Assembly (NCBI RefSeq): GCF_000382125.1
Contig: NZ_KB907552.1
Coordinates: 57,456 to 121,455, forward strand
DNA length: 64,000 nt
DNA from: Eudoraea adriatica DSM 19308
GTDB lineage: Bacteria; Bacteroidota; Bacteroidia; Flavobacteriales; Flavobacteriaceae
Direction: 5' to 3'
The notes under the pieces were generated by a model that was not told where the DNA came from, ran no database searches, and saw only the letters and a program-made list of their open reading frames with translations. A program made the position numbers and the translations under genes. Below, piece after piece: positions 10,074-20,266 of this stretch. How positions within the stretch are numbered: position 1 is the stretch's first letter; the number at the start of each line of letters is the position of its first letter.

Positions 10074-11293
10074 TATCTCACTTTGAGTGTCACAATTGTA
10101 ATTATGGCCAATAGTATTCCTATAATCCAAAACCTCGTGACTATTTTACTTTCGTGATACCCCTTTTTTTGATAATGGTGGTGCAAGGGTGCCATTAAAA
10201 AAATACGTTTTCCTTCTCCTGATCTATTTTTCGTGTATTTGAAATAACCTACTTGCAACATCACTGATATGGATTCGGCAAAGAAAATTCCGCAAAGAAT
10301 AGGGATCAATAATTCTTTTCTTACAATTAATGCAATTACTGCGATGACACCACCTATTGTAAGGCTTCCGGTATCGCCCATAAATACCTGAGCAGGAAAT
10401 GCATTGTACCATAAAAACCCTACCAGGGAACCCACAAAAGCCGCTATGAACACCAATAGCTCACCAGCCCTGGGTATGTACATGATATCCAGATATTCGG
10501 AAAAAATGATATTACCCGATACCCATGCGAAAATTCCAAGGGTAAGTACTATTATGGCAGACGAACCGGCCGCCAGACCATCAATACCATCCGTAAGGTT
10601 TGCTCCATTCGAAACCGCAGTAACAATTAAGATTACAATTGGTATAAAAATCAGCCATGCATACGATACTGCATTCTCGCCTAACCAGGAGATCAGATTA
10701 CTATAATCCAATTCATTATTCTTAAAAAACGGAACAGTGGTCATTGTAGATTTAATATCCTCTCCTGTAATCTTTTCTACCATATATTGTTCCGTGATTA
10801 TAGTATTGGTCCTTTCCCGCATAGTGACTTCCGGATGGAAGTATAGGGTTGCACCAACTATTAAACCAAGCACAACCTGACCGATCACTTTAAACCTTCC
10901 TTTAAGTCCCTTTTTATTCTTTTTAAATATTTTGATATAGTCATCTACAAATCCAATAATACCCATCCATATAATCGTGACTATCAATAAAATGACATAA
11001 ATATTCATTATATCGGCAAATAATAAGACGGGGATCAGGGTGGACATTATAATTATTAAACCACCCATTGTTGGCGTACCGGTTTTCTGCTTTTGCCCCT
11101 CGAGTCCCAGATCCCGGATAGTTTCCCCTATTTGCTTTTGTTTTAGAAAAAGAATAATTCGCTTGCCATATACTGTTGCCAATAGTAAAGAAAGAAGAAC
11201 TGCCATTGCTGCCCTGAACGTCTGAAACTGGAACAGACCTGCCCCGGGAAGCTGGTATTGTTTTTCTAGATATTCAAACAGATAATAGAGCAT
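10073..11293 (-). CDS. mraY: Phospho-MurNAc-pentapeptide transferase MraY
   Basis: Makes lipid I by moving phospho-MurNAc-pentapeptide to undecaprenyl phosphate. It has about ten membrane segments and the conserved GFVDDYIKI (Asp pair), [10 protein letters not shown] and [12 protein letters not shown] motifs. A hydrophilic insertion near residues 160-200 carries no recognised motif. Length is 406 residues, compared with about 360 in E. coli, as is common in Bacteroidetes. Confidence 0.97.
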   Translation of the reverse strand: MLYYLFEYLEKQYQLPGAGLFQFQTFRAAMAVLLSLLLATVYGKRIILFLKQKQIGETIRDLGLEGQKQKTGTPTMGGLIIIMSTLIPVLLFADIMNIYVILLIVTIIWMGIIGFVDDYIKIFKKNKKGLKGRFKVIGQVVLGLIVGATLYFHPEVTMRERTNTIITEQYMVEKITGEDIKSTMTTVPFFKNNELDYSNLISWLGENAVSYAWLIFIPIVILIVTAVSNGANLTDGIDGLAAGSSAIIVLTLGIFAWVSGNIIFSEYLDIMYIPRAGELLVFIAAFVGSLVGFLWYNAFPAQVFMGDTGSLTIGGVIAVIALIVRKELLIPILCGIFFAESISVMLQVGYFKYTKNRSGEGKRIFLMAPLHHHYQKKGYHESKIVTRFWIIGILLAIITIVTLKVR

Positions 11294-11313
11294 ATTACGT
11301 TATCTATTTCTTG

Positions 11314-12777
11314 TTACTTATTTAAACCGGTTAGCACTTCTTTTACAATTTTAAAATCATCAAAATCGGTTCGTTCACCATTTGTTTCCTGATAGGTTTC
11401 GTGACCCTTACCGGCGACCAGAATAATATCATTAGGAACCGCAAGCTGACAAGCAGTTTTTATAGCCTGATTTCGATTTTCAATTGATAATACTTTGTTG
11501 ACATTCTGCGGTTCAACCCCAGATTCCATCTCTTCAATTATAATTAGTGGCGGTTCAGATCGTGGGTTATCAGAAGTAAAAATTACCTTATTGCTCATTG
11601 CTGAAGCGATATGACCCATTACCGGACGCTTAGACCTGTCACGATCACCACCACACCCCACTACGGTGATGACGTTTTCATTTCCAGTCCTCAATGCATT
11701 GATTGTCTCAAGTACATTTTTTAACGCGTCCGGCGTATGGGCATAATCAACAATAGCCGTTATTCTTTCTTTAGATATAAAATACTGAAACCTTCCGTCT
11801 ACATTTTCCAATTCACTTAACAACCTGAGGGTTTCAAGTTTTTCCAATCCCAACAAGTCTGCGGTGGCATATATTGCCAGGATATTGTATGCATTAAAAT
11901 GACCTATTAACCGTGTCCATAGCTCATTATCATCAATTTTTAACAACTGACCATTAAACTGATTTTCCAAAATCTGGGCCCTGTAATCAGCATAACTTTT
12001 CAAGGCATAAGTGTATTTTTTTGCTTTGGTGTTTTGCAGCATCACAAGCCCGTTTTTATCATCGATATTTGTTAAGGCAAATGCTCTTTTAGGTAAATCG
12101 TCAAATAATTTCTTTTTTGTATCCCTGTATTCGGCAAATGTTTTGTGATAATCCAGGTGGTCATGTGATAAATTGGTAAATATTGCTCCCTCAAACACCA
12201 GGCCTTCTGTCCTTTTTTGATGAATACCATGGGAACTTACTTCCATAAAACAAAATTCAACGCCTGCCTCATTCATCAAAGCGAGATAATGATTAATAGT
12301 CATAGCATCCGGAGTGGTATGGGTGGCGGGAAATTCTTTATTATCGACCATTATTCTGATGGTCGACAACAGGCCCACTTTATATCCTGCCTTTTTAAAC
12401 AACTGATACAACAAACTGCTAACCGTAGTCTTGCCGTTTGTTCCGGTAACACCTACAAGCTTCAGGTTTTTGGATGGATTATCATAGAAATTCGATGCCA
12501 TAATAGCAAGGGCCTGGTTGGCATCAGGAACTTCCACATAAGTTATATCATTGACCAAATCTCCGGGAAGATCTTCACATACAATGGAATTAGCTCCGGC
12601 TTCTATGGCTTTATCAATATATTTATGCCCATCGGTTAAAGTACCCTTGATGGCTACAAAAACATTACCCTCAGCCACGTTTCTGGAATCAAAACAAATA
12701 GTATTTACTAATACCCCGGTTGATCCGCTCACAGCAGTAAGACTAACACCATACAATATGTCCTTCAGGGGCTTCAT
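11314..12777 (-). CDS. murE: UDP-MurNAc-tripeptide synthetase MurE
   Basis: Adds the third stem-peptide residue to UDP-MurNAc-dipeptide. The P-loop VTGTNGKTTVSSLLY, the HTTPDAMTI substrate loop and the DYAHTPDAL motif are clear. The specificity motif reads TSDNPRSEPP; DNPR is the form associated with meso-diaminopimelate. Length is 487 residues. Its start overlaps the end of ftsI by 4 nt. Confidence 0.97.
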   Translation of the reverse strand: MKPLKDILYGVSLTAVSGSTGVLVNTICFDSRNVAEGNVFVAIKGTLTDGHKYIDKAIEAGANSIVCEDLPGDLVNDITYVEVPDANQALAIMASNFYDNPSKNLKLVGVTGTNGKTTVSSLLYQLFKKAGYKVGLLSTIRIMVDNKEFPATHTTPDAMTINHYLALMNEAGVEFCFMEVSSHGIHQKRTEGLVFEGAIFTNLSHDHLDYHKTFAEYRDTKKKLFDDLPKRAFALTNIDDKNGLVMLQNTKAKKYTYALKSYADYRAQILENQFNGQLLKIDDNELWTRLIGHFNAYNILAIYATADLLGLEKLETLRLLSELENVDGRFQYFISKERITAIVDYAHTPDALKNVLETINALRTGNENVITVVGCGGDRDRSKRPVMGHIASAMSNKVIFTSDNPRSEPPLIIIEEMESGVEPQNVNKVLSIENRNQAIKTACQLAVPNDIILVAGKGHETYQETNGERTDFDDFKIVKEVLTGLNK

Positions 12778-14780
12778 GAAAGTTCCAATATTATTTTCTT
12801 TACTTTTTTTAGATCTGTTCCCTTGGAAATTGATTGTTTTTTTACCTTTCCATTTCCTTTTACTTCTACCTCCAGGCCCATGTTTTCAAGGATAGAAATT
12901 GCATCCATTCCGCTCATGCCTTTCACATCGGGCATTTGATTGTAATTTTTTTGCGCGACTGTATAGTAGCTTTGAAAACTTGCCTCTAAATCATCGTTTG
13001 AAGGTTCCAGATTTTCTATTTCGTCAATCAATGGGTTGTTGGCATAAATCTTTCTGGCGATGGATTTAAATACAGGCCCGGAGACATCAGCCCCATAGTA
13101 GCCCACGCTTTTATCTGGTTCATGGATCACTACTATGCAGGAGTACTTTGGTTCATCTGCAGGGAAATAACCTGCAAATGTTGATATATATCTCAATTTA
13201 TCAGGGTCGCGTGCGACATAGTTTTTTTGAGCTGTACCTGTCTTGCCGGCCATTGAAAAGTTTGGGGAATATAGACGATGTCCGGTTCCATGTTCTTTTT
13301 CCACCACATTCTTCAATAAGTCTTTTACCTGTTTTGCTGTCTCCTTTGAGCAAATAGCCCCATTAATGACTTCTTTATCAAACGTATAAATGGTTTTGTT
13401 CCATTCCTTAACCTCTTTTATTAATCTGGGGCGAACTAATTGGCCATCATTTGCTATGGCATTGTAAAAGGCAAGGGTCTGCAGCGGTGTTAAGGAAACT
13501 TCATAGCCGTGAGACATCCAGGCGAGGGAAATACCAGACCATCCCTTGTCGCCGGGATATCTGATTACGGGCTTTCCTTCTCCTTTTATGGGCATCCCAA
13601 GTTCCTGATGAAGCCCCATAGACATAAGTCGATCTACATAAACAGATGGTTCTTCTTTATAACTGTTATGAATCATTTTTGCGAAAGCTGTATTTGAAGA
13701 AACTTCAAATGCCTTTGCCATAGATATTTTTCCGTAACCTCCATGTTTTGAATCTCTGACAGTTCTATCGTAAATTCTCCAACGTCCTTTTTCAGTATCA
13801 ATAACAGTGCTTGTGTCTATCTTTTGATCTTCCAGGGCGGCGACCAGGGACATTAATTTAAAGGTAGATCCAGGTTCATGAGATTCGCCAATTGCATAAT
13901 TCAATCTTTCGTAATATTTACCATCTTCCGTCCTTCCAAGATTAGAAATTGCTTTTACTTCCCCTGTTTTAGTTTCCATAACGATCACACATCCATGATC
14001 TGCTTTATACTTTTCCAATTGAGTCAGTAGTCCATGATGTGCAATATCCTGAATATTGATATCGATGGTCGAAACCACATCATACCCGTCTTTAGGTTCT
14101 ACAATATTGTCCAGGCCAATTGGCTTCCATTGCCCTTTTGCAATCTTCTGCTTTAGTCTCTTCCCTTCTATTCCTCTTAAATAATTACCAAAGGCACCCT
14201 CAAGACCTACCCTGGTCACATAGCCATTTTCATCAAATTTTTCATATCCCACACTTCTTTCCGCTATTTTTCCCAAAGGATGTTCTCTCACGGTTTTTTG
14301 TTCTGCAATAAAACCACCCCTGTTTGGTCCTTTATTAAAAAGTGGAAATTCCTTTACCTGCATATAATCTGAATAGTCAAGATTCCTGGCCACTAAAGCG
14401 TATCTGTTTTTATTGCCTTTTGCTTTTCTTAGTATTTGCTCATAATGGGCGGAAGGTTTCCCAAACAGGTTTGACAAGGCATCACACAAAGGCTGTATTT
14501 CCTCCTCAAAATCTGAATTTTTTACGGTAACCGCATCAAAACGTATTGTATATCTGGAGACTGATGTGGCTAACAAACTACCGTCATCTGAATAGAGATT
14601 TCCCCTGTTTGGCGCAATTGTAAAAAGCCTTTCTGTACGTTGAAGGGCCATCTCCTTGTACTTATTACCATGCACCATTTGAATACTGACGAGTTTTACT
14701 GCCACTGCAAGTGCAAAAACAAACAGACACGCTGAAACTATATAAAGTCTGGTAAGTATTTTTTTTTCTGTGATCGCCAC
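12774..14780 (-). CDS. ftsI: Class B penicillin-binding protein FtsI/PBP3 with PASTA tail
   Basis: The septal peptidoglycan transpeptidase, 668 residues. There is one N-terminal membrane segment (about 11-31), a pedestal domain, then the transpeptidase motifs STFK (nucleophile Ser305, Lys308), SSN (361-363) and KTGT (513-516). The final 60 residues form one PASTA-like domain (PDVKGMSGMDAISILENMGL), which is found in Bacteroidetes and Gram-positive proteins but not in E. coli FtsI. It sits between ftsL and murE. Confidence 0.96.
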   Translation of the reverse strand: MAITEKKILTRLYIVSACLFVFALAVAVKLVSIQMVHGNKYKEMALQRTERLFTIAPNRGNLYSDDGSLLATSVSRYTIRFDAVTVKNSDFEEEIQPLCDALSNLFGKPSAHYEQILRKAKGNKNRYALVARNLDYSDYMQVKEFPLFNKGPNRGGFIAEQKTVREHPLGKIAERSVGYEKFDENGYVTRVGLEGAFGNYLRGIEGKRLKQKIAKGQWKPIGLDNIVEPKDGYDVVSTIDINIQDIAHHGLLTQLEKYKADHGCVIVMETKTGEVKAISNLGRTEDGKYYERLNYAIGESHEPGSTFKLMSLVAALEDQKIDTSTVIDTEKGRWRIYDRTVRDSKHGGYGKISMAKAFEVSSNTAFAKMIHNSYKEEPSVYVDRLMSMGLHQELGMPIKGEGKPVIRYPGDKGWSGISLAWMSHGYEVSLTPLQTLAFYNAIANDGQLVRPRLIKEVKEWNKTIYTFDKEVINGAICSKETAKQVKDLLKNVVEKEHGTGHRLYSPNFSMAGKTGTAQKNYVARDPDKLRYISTFAGYFPADEPKYSCIVVIHEPDKSVGYYGADVSGPVFKSIARKIYANNPLIDEIENLEPSNDDLEASFQSYYTVAQKNYNQMPDVKGMSGMDAISILENMGLEVEVKGNGKVKKQSISKGTDLKKVKKIILELS

Positions 14781-14783
14781 TTA

Positions 14784-15101
14784 TTATTTATTAGTTTTTA
14801 CCTTAATTTTTTTTGGTGGTGCTTCAGAAGGAAAAAGACCTTCGTCCTTCACATAGTCCGTAACTGTTGATTCTAATTTCAATCGTTGCACATCTGAACG
14901 CATATCAACGAATTCGTTCTTTAATTCTTTAACCTCTTCATTTAATGCAGCAACCTGATGTACTTTTTTGTCTGCACTGTGAGAACTTGCAATCATTATA
15001 GTAGCCAAACCGGAAGCAAAAATTATAAAAAGCCAATTTTTCGGAGCATCACCACTCACCAGGAACTTGCCTTTTAAAATATCTATGATTCCCTTTCTCA
15101 T
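14784..15101 (-). CDS. ftsL: FtsL-like divisome protein
   Basis: A 105-residue bitopic protein: a short cytoplasmic N-terminus, one membrane segment (WLFIIFASGLATIMIASS, about 23-40) and a helical stretch with coiled-coil character (VAALNEEVKELKNEFVDMRSDVQRLKLE). Sequence alone would not identify it. The architecture plus its place between rsmH and ftsI is the normal site of ftsL. Confidence 0.82.
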   Translation of the reverse strand: MRKGIIDILKGKFLVSGDAPKNWLFIIFASGLATIMIASSHSADKKVHQVAALNEEVKELKNEFVDMRSDVQRLKLESTVTDYVKDEGLFPSEAPPKKIKVKTNK

Positions 15102-15135
15102 GTGTTTTGTATTGTTTTTAATCTAAATCCAAAAT

Positions 15136-16041
15136 TTATATTCGTTCTGCTATTCGCAATCTTGCACTGCGTGCTCTGCTATTCCTGGCTATTTCGTCGG
15201 CTGAAGGAACTATTAATTTGCCTACCTTCTTAAAGGGCACATTAATATTTCCGTAAAAATCCTTTTCTGCTTCACCTGAAAAACTACCTGCCCGAATGAA
15301 TCTTTTAACAAGTCTGTCCTCCAAAGAGTGATAGCTGATTAAACTTAACCTTCCGCCTTTATCCATTATCTCCGGAGTTTGTAACAAAAATTCTTCTATT
15401 GCCACTAATTCCTGATTTACTTCAATGCGTATTGCCTGATATATCTGTGCCAAAATCTTGTTTTCCCTGAACTTCGGCAGAAAATCCTTAAGTACCATTT
15501 TTAAGTCGGTCGTTGTTTTTACAGGTGATTTTTCCCGTTGCGCAACAATTGTTTTAGCCATTGCATCTGCTCGTCGTAAATCGCCATATCGGAACAATAC
15601 ATTCCTTAGATCATCATAGGTATATGAATTAACCACTTCATAGGCGCTCTTTTTATTTCTGGAGCTCATCCTCATATCCAGGTCAGCATCAAAACGGGTT
15701 GAAAAACCTCGTTCAGCCTTATCGAACTGATGCGAAGAAACCCCGAAGTCTGCCAAGATTCCATTTACTTTCCTAATGCCATAGAACTTCAAAAACTGCT
15801 TTATATATCTAAAATTTTCATTGATCAGGGTAAACCTGTCATCAGCTATCGTATTTTTTAAAGCTTCCTCATCCTGATCAAATGCAAACAAAGCGCCTTC
15901 ATTACCCAATCTTCTTAAAATCTCCCTGGAATGCCCACCCCCACCAAAGGTTACATCTACATAAATTCCATTCTCCAATATGTTGAGCCCGTCAACAGAT
16001 TCTTTTAATAAAACAGGGTTATGATAGTTCGTCTCCATCAT
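15136..16041 (-). CDS. rsmH: 16S rRNA m4C1402 methyltransferase RsmH
   Basis: A 301-residue SAM-dependent methyltransferase. VDVTFGGGGHSREIL is the SAM-binding loop, GILADFGVSSHQFD the catalytic-site motif, and ISYHSLEDRLVKRFI is a family hallmark. There are two adjacent Met codons at the start. The gene begins inside the last 23 nt of mraZ, so the two are translationally coupled. Confidence 0.96.
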   Translation of the reverse strand: MMETNYHNPVLLKESVDGLNILENGIYVDVTFGGGGHSREILRRLGNEGALFAFDQDEEALKNTIADDRFTLINENFRYIKQFLKFYGIRKVNGILADFGVSSHQFDKAERGFSTRFDADLDMRMSSRNKKSAYEVVNSYTYDDLRNVLFRYGDLRRADAMAKTIVAQREKSPVKTTTDLKMVLKDFLPKFRENKILAQIYQAIRIEVNQELVAIEEFLLQTPEIMDKGGRLSLISYHSLEDRLVKRFIRAGSFSGEAEKDFYGNINVPFKKVGKLIVPSADEIARNSRARSARLRIAERI

Positions 16042-16483
16042 CTCCCATTACCTCTTCCGCTAATTCCGCAAAATTTTCTGCGGTTTCATCAATTACTTTT
16101 TCATAACTCTTCTTATCCCAAATTTCAATAATGTTTATAGCCGAACTCAAAACCACTTCTTTGCTAATTCCTGCAATGGAAACGAGGTTTTTGGGTATAA
16201 GCAATCTACCTGTCCCATCTATTTCCAAGGGTTTCACCCCGGCTGAAAACCGCCTGATAAAATCATTGTTCTTCTTCTTGAACCTGTTCTTTTTATTCAT
16301 TTTTTCCATTAACAGATTCCATTCATCCATAGGGTACAATTCAAGACAAGGTTGAAATACGGAGCGTTTAATGACAAAGCCCTTGTTTAGAACAGGGGCC
16401 ATCTGATTTTTTAGAGTAACGGGTATCATTATCCGTCCTTTGGCATCAGCTTTACAATCATATGTTCCTATAAAACTTATCAC
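16019..16483 (-). CDS. mraZ: Transcriptional regulator MraZ
   Basis: The first gene of the dcw cluster, 154 residues, with two MraZ/AbrB-like repeats (N-terminal GTYDCKADAKGRIMIPVTLK; second SAGVKPLEIDGTGRLLIPKNL) carrying the DxxGR motif. MraZ proteins form ring oligomers that bind short GTGG-type repeats upstream of their own gene and usually repress the cluster. Three such repeats lie 47-73 nt upstream. Confidence 0.95.
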   Translation of the reverse strand: MISFIGTYDCKADAKGRIMIPVTLKNQMAPVLNKGFVIKRSVFQPCLELYPMDEWNLLMEKMNKKNRFKKKNNDFIRRFSAGVKPLEIDGTGRLLIPKNLVSIAGISKEVVLSSAINIIEIWDKKSYEKVIDETAENFAELAEEVMGDDGDELS

Positions 16484-16512
16484 TTAAATCGGCTGGTTTT
16501 CTAATATAAACT

Positions 16513-16520
16513 CAAATATA
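16513..16520 (-). promoter_or_regulatory. Bacteroidetes -7 element of the dcw/mraZ promoter
   Basis: TATATTTG on the minus strand is a perfect TAnnTTTG element, 29 nt before the mraZ start codon. No TTG is seen at the ideal -33 spacing; that region is occupied by the GTGGTAA boxes. Confidence 0.65.
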
Positions 16521-16529
16521 TAGAAATTA

Positions 16530-16556
16530 TTACCACAATTTACCACAATTTACCAC
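16530..16556 (-). promoter_or_regulatory. Three MraZ-binding-type GTGGTAA direct repeats
   Basis: GTGGTAA occurs three times on the minus strand (16550-16556, 16540-16546, 16530-16536) at an exact 10-bp spacing, separated by ATT. MraZ is known to bind tandem GTGG-type repeats. The boxes lie immediately upstream of the -7 element, over the expected -33 region, which suits repression by MraZ of its own operon. Confidence 0.8.
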
Positions 16557-16718
16557 TTTGTTGATAAAAAATTCTGAAAAAAATGAGAAGTGTACTGCAA
16601 AGTCCGGCCATTTTAAAAAGTTTCAAAAATTGCGGAAGGACTTTATTTCTAAATAAAACATTGGTATTGTAAAGGTATCCTCTTTTTTCGAAAAGCATAG
16701 GTATTATGCGGAAATGCC

Positions 16719-16726
16719 TATATTTG
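16719..16726 (+). promoter_or_regulatory. -7 element for the alpha/beta hydrolase gene
   Basis: TATATTTG lies 27 nt upstream of the ATG at 16753 and is a perfect match to TAnnTTTG. No clear -33 TTG is seen. A GCATA-GGTAT-TATGC inverted repeat just upstream (16695-16709) might be an operator. Confidence 0.5.
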
Positions 16727-16752
16727 CCCACTGAAGACAGAAGCAGCATTTA

Positions 16753-17517
16753 ATGGAAGAGCACATTAAAAAAGAAGGTAAATATAAGTTTATTGAGATA
16801 GGAGAAGGAACTCCTATGATTATTCTTCACGGTCTTATGGGAGGGCTCAGTAATTTTCATGGTGTAACGGATTATTTTCCCAAGAAGGGCTACAAAGTCT
16901 TAATTCCTGAATTACCAATCTACTCTTTGCCATTATTAAAAACCAATGTAAAAAACTTTGCAAGATTCCTTGAAAAATTTATTGAGCACAAAGGTTTAAA
17001 AGATGTAATATTATTAGGAAATTCACTTGGAGGTCATGTAGGTTTATTACATACAAAGCTTTATCCAAAAATGGTTAAAGCTCTTGTTATTACCGGTAGT
17101 TCCGGACTCTACGAAAGTGCCATGGGCGATGGTTATCCCAAGCGAGGCGATTATGAATTCATTAAAAAGAAGGCGCAGGATGTATTTTATGATCCTGAAG
17201 TTGCTACCGATGAAATTGTTGACGAAGTCTTTGCTACGGTAAATGACAGAAGCAAATTAGTAAAGACACTGGCTATAGCCAAAAGTGCAATAAGGCATAA
17301 TATGTCGAAGGATTTACCAAAAATGAAGACCCCAACTTGTATTATTTGGGGTGAAAATGATTCGGTAACACCACCGAATGTTGCCCGGGAATTTCACGAA
17401 TTACTACCGGATTCAGATCTCTTCTGGATAAAAAAGTGCGGTCATGCCCCTATGATGGAACATCCAGACGAATTCAATGTCATTCTGGATCAATGGTTGC
17501 AAAAACGCAAATTCTAA
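16753..17517 (+). CDS. Alpha/beta-fold hydrolase
   Basis: A 254-residue single-domain hydrolase with a complete catalytic triad: nucleophile Ser91 in GNSLGG, Asp203 in GENDSVTPP and His231 in [17 protein letters not shown] near residue 26 supplies the oxyanion loop. There is no signal peptide, so it is cytoplasmic. The natural substrate cannot be told from sequence. It is transcribed away from mraZ and is followed by engB after 13 nt. Confidence 0.88.
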   Translation: MEEHIKKEGKYKFIEIGEGTPMIILHGLMGGLSNFHGVTDYFPKKGYKVLIPELPIYSLPLLKTNVKNFARFLEKFIEHKGLKDVILLGNSLGGHVGLLHTKLYPKMVKALVITGSSGLYESAMGDGYPKRGDYEFIKKKAQDVFYDPEVATDEIVDEVFATVNDRSKLVKTLAIAKSAIRHNMSKDLPKMKTPTCIIWGENDSVTPPNVAREFHELLPDSDLFWIKKCGHAPMMEHPDEFNVILDQWLQKRKF

Positions 17518-17530
17518 TACACTTTATATC

Positions 17531-18142
17531 ATGAAGATAAAGTCTGCCGACTTTTTAATGAGCAACTCAAGTGTAGAGAAGTGCCCCAACCAGCCTTTGC
17601 CGGAATATGCCTTTATAGGGAGGTCTAATGTTGGAAAATCTTCCCTTATAAATATGCTAACCGCTCGCAAAAGCCTTGCGAAAACATCAGGAAGACCGGG
17701 TAAAACCCAACTTATCAATCATTTTAAAATAAATGACCAATGGTTCCTGGTAGACCTTCCCGGATATGGATATGCCCGTGTATCTAAAAGGGATAAAAAA
17801 ACATTTCAGAAATATATCACCGATTACTTCCTTAAAAGAGAACAATTGGTTTGTGCGTTTTTATTAATTGATATAAGACACGAAGCCCAGAAAATAGATC
17901 TTGAATTTATGCAATGGATGGGTGAAAATGGTGTTCCGTTTTCTATAATATTTACCAAAGCAGATAAACTGAAGCCCGGAGCGATCGAAAGAAATGTCAA
18001 AAACTACCTGGATCAACTCCTTTCAGGAGTCTGGGAAGAAGTCCCAAAACATTTTATTACTTCTTCGTCAAATGGCATGGGCAGGGAAGAGGTTTTAGAC
18101 TATATCGGGGAAATAAATGAAAGTTTCTTTGAGAGAATATAA
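17531..18142 (+). CDS. engB: Ribosome biogenesis GTPase EngB/YsxC
   Basis: A 203-residue TRAFAC GTPase needed for 50S assembly. G1 is [13 protein letters not shown]3 is VDLPGYGYA and G4 is FTKADKL. The frame is open upstream to 17477, inside the hydrolase gene, but EngB proteins begin as here with MKIKSADF, so the Met at 17531 is chosen. Confidence 0.95.
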   Translation: MKIKSADFLMSNSSVEKCPNQPLPEYAFIGRSNVGKSSLINMLTARKSLAKTSGRPGKTQLINHFKINDQWFLVDLPGYGYARVSKRDKKTFQKYITDYFLKREQLVCAFLLIDIRHEAQKIDLEFMQWMGENGVPFSIIFTKADKLKPGAIERNVKNYLDQLLSGVWEEVPKHFITSSSNGMGREEVLDYIGEINESFFERI

Positions 18143-18152
18143 AGCAGCTACC

Positions 18153-18542
18153 CTAGACTTCAATTTCCTTACCCCTCTTATTGATCAAATCAATTAAGGC
18201 TTCCATATTTTCCAGTTCATTGAGTTCTGTAGCAGAAACAAATACCTGTAGTTGGTCATTTATCGCTATCAGAACAATTGGAAACTCGAATTTATGTCCA
18301 AATTTAGAAGCGTACTGTTTTTTAAATTCATCCTTATATAAAAACTCCATGCCCCATTTTTTTTCTTCCCGGAATTTCCTCCATGCTTTTCTCTCTTTAA
18401 ACACTCCAAAGGTCAAATCACAGAGATTACACTGATACGTATTCGGGCTCAATGCTTTATGAGCAGCATCTAAAAGAGCATTTCTCAATCCTGAATTGGC
18501 ATTATAAATAAAAATTAGCCGGGCCTCCTGATGGTTTTCCAT
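18153..18542 (-). CDS. Conserved hypothetical protein, 129 aa
   Basis: Not assigned to a family with confidence. The 129-residue sequence is soluble, with no signal peptide or membrane segment. It contains a CNLC pair (near residues 38-41) in YQCNLCDLTFGVF, then a basic segment (KERKAWRKFREEKK) and an acidic tail. It is convergent with engB (10 nt gap) and divergent from the PhoD-like gene. Confidence 0.6.
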   Translation of the reverse strand: MENHQEARLIFIYNANSGLRNALLDAAHKALSPNTYQCNLCDLTFGVFKERKAWRKFREEKKWGMEFLYKDEFKKQYASKFGHKFEFPIVLIAINDQLQVFVSATELNELENMEALIDLINKRGKEIEV

Positions 18543-18649
18543 AAATAAATTTATACATTTAATAAGTACTGAAAATGCTCTTTACAACTTATTTCTCAGA
18601 CAGTTAAAATACTCAATCCTTACAAATTATATCTTAAATCAACTCTTCT

Positions 18650-20266
18650 ATGTGTAAACTTATAAAATGTTGTCTGCTATTGTTTATCCTGCAATTCCAT
18701 TCAGGCTATGCTCAGGCTCAAGCGACTCCACTTTCCTCCCCATTTAAAAATATAGATACTCTAGCTACCAATGACTGGTGGAACAGAGCTCCTAATGAAA
18801 TTATCAATCTTAAAGTAAACAGAGATAGTGTTGTAGCTTTCGGACTTTATACCGTGCATGCCAATGTCCTTAAATTAACTGCTCAACTTTATCCCCTTTA
18901 TCCCAATGAGACCAGGACAATTAGTTTGGCTTTATACAAAGATGGAAAATGGAACACGGTTCAAAAACAAAATGTAAATGAATTAGGCTGGTCTGCACTT
19001 TTCAGGATAGAAAACTGGGACTATTCAGAAGATACCAAATACAGAATAAATCACGGCGAGGGAGCCTATTTTGAAGGAACAATCCGTAAAAATCCAGATT
19101 ATAAGAATGAAATAGTAATGGCCGCGCTTTCATGTAATTCAAACAAGGACCGGGGGTTGAGGGAAAATTATGTAAGGAATATAAATTACCAGGATCCGGA
19201 TATCCTGTTTTTTGCCGGCGACCAGTCCTATGATCATACGGAGCATACGGCCGCCTGGCTAAAATTCGGACTTCAATTCAGGGAAACTTTCAGAAACAGG
19301 CCCTGTATTACCATTCCTGATGACCACGATATTGGGCAGGGCAACCTTTGGGGAGAAAATGGTAAATTATCTACAGCCGAAGGAAGCAGCGATGGTGGGT
19401 ATAGGTATCACCCCGAATATGTAAAAATGGTGGAGAGGTGCCAAACCGGTCATCTTCCCGATCCTTATGACCCAACCCCTATTGAACAAGGTATTGGTGT
19501 ATACTACACGAATCTTATTTTGGGCGGTATCGATTTTGCCATACTTGAAGACCGAAAATTCAAATCGGGACCAGAAGGGAAGATTCCTCAGCAAGGTCCG
19601 CGACCAGATCACATCAGGAATCCCGACTACAATCCGAAGTCCATCGATTTGCAGGGTCTGACTTTACTGGGCGAAAGACAACTTAACTTTTTAAAAGACT
19701 GGGGGGCTACAAAATCTGAGGCCATGAAAGTGGTTTTATCACAAACCGGATTTTGTGGAGGTGCCCATATCCATGGATCCATGGATAACAGATTACATGC
19801 AGATCTGGATTCCAATGGCTGGCCACAAAGTGGCAGAAACAAAGCATTAGCGCTGATAAAAAATGCAAATGCGGTTCATATAGCAGGAGACCAACACCTT
19901 GCTACTGTTATTCAACATGGAATACAGGACTATGGAGATGGACCATGGGCGTTTGTAGTTCCTGCAATAGTAAATGACTATTACAGCAGGTGGTGGTGGC
20001 CGGAAGATGAAAAAGCGGGGGCAAATCCGAATAAGAATACTGCACTACCCTGGACTGGTGATTATTTAGATGGTTTTGGAAATAAGATAAGTATGATGGC
20101 CTATGTAAATCCTGAAAGTCCATCGAGTGGAGCAGGCTACGGCCTTATCAGATTTAACAAAAAAGAGAAGAATATAACCTTTGAATGCTGGCCAAGAAAT
20201 ACTGATGTTACCAAAGCTGAGGCAGCGCAATTTGAAGGATGGCCAATTACCATAACCGTGGATTAA
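18650..20266 (+). CDS. Secreted PhoD-like metallophosphatase
   Basis: A 538-residue protein with an N-terminal signal peptide (LIKCCLLLFILQFHSGYAQA). The metallophosphoesterase metal motifs are LFFAGDQSYDH, IPDDHDIGQGN (the NHD-like motif is DDHD here) and VHIAGDQHLATVIQHG. It belongs to the alkaline phosphatase D/PhoD-like group, probably acting in the periplasm or outside the cell. The substrate is unknown; a phosphodiester is likely. Its stop overlaps the end of convergent gldC by 4 nt. Confidence 0.82.
   Translation: MCKLIKCCLLLFILQFHSGYAQAQATPLSSPFKNIDTLATNDWWNRAPNEIINLKVNRDSVVAFGLYTVHANVLKLTAQLYPLYPNETRTISLALYKDGKWNTVQKQNVNELGWSALFRIENWDYSEDTKYRINHGEGAYFEGTIRKNPDYKNEIVMAALSCNSNKDRGLRENYVRNINYQDPDILFFAGDQSYDHTEHTAAWLKFGLQFRETFRNRPCITIPDDHDIGQGNLWGENGKLSTAEGSSDGGYRYHPEYVKMVERCQTGHLPDPYDPTPIEQGIGVYYTNLILGGIDFAILEDRKFKSGPEGKIPQQGPRPDHIRNPDYNPKSIDLQGLTLLGERQLNFLKDWGATKSEAMKVVLSQTGFCGGAHIHGSMDNRLHADLDSNGWPQSGRNKALALIKNANAVHIAGDQHLATVIQHGIQDYGDGPWAFVVPAIVNDYYSRWWWPEDEKAGANPNKNTALPWTGDYLDGFGNKISMMAYVNPESPSSGAGYGLIRFNKKEKNITFECWPRNTDVTKAEAAQFEGWPITITVD

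Noticed and set aside
16540-16749. 69-codon minus-strand open frame upstream of mraZ
   Set aside because: It runs through the MraZ boxes and the divergent promoter region and has no family resemblance.
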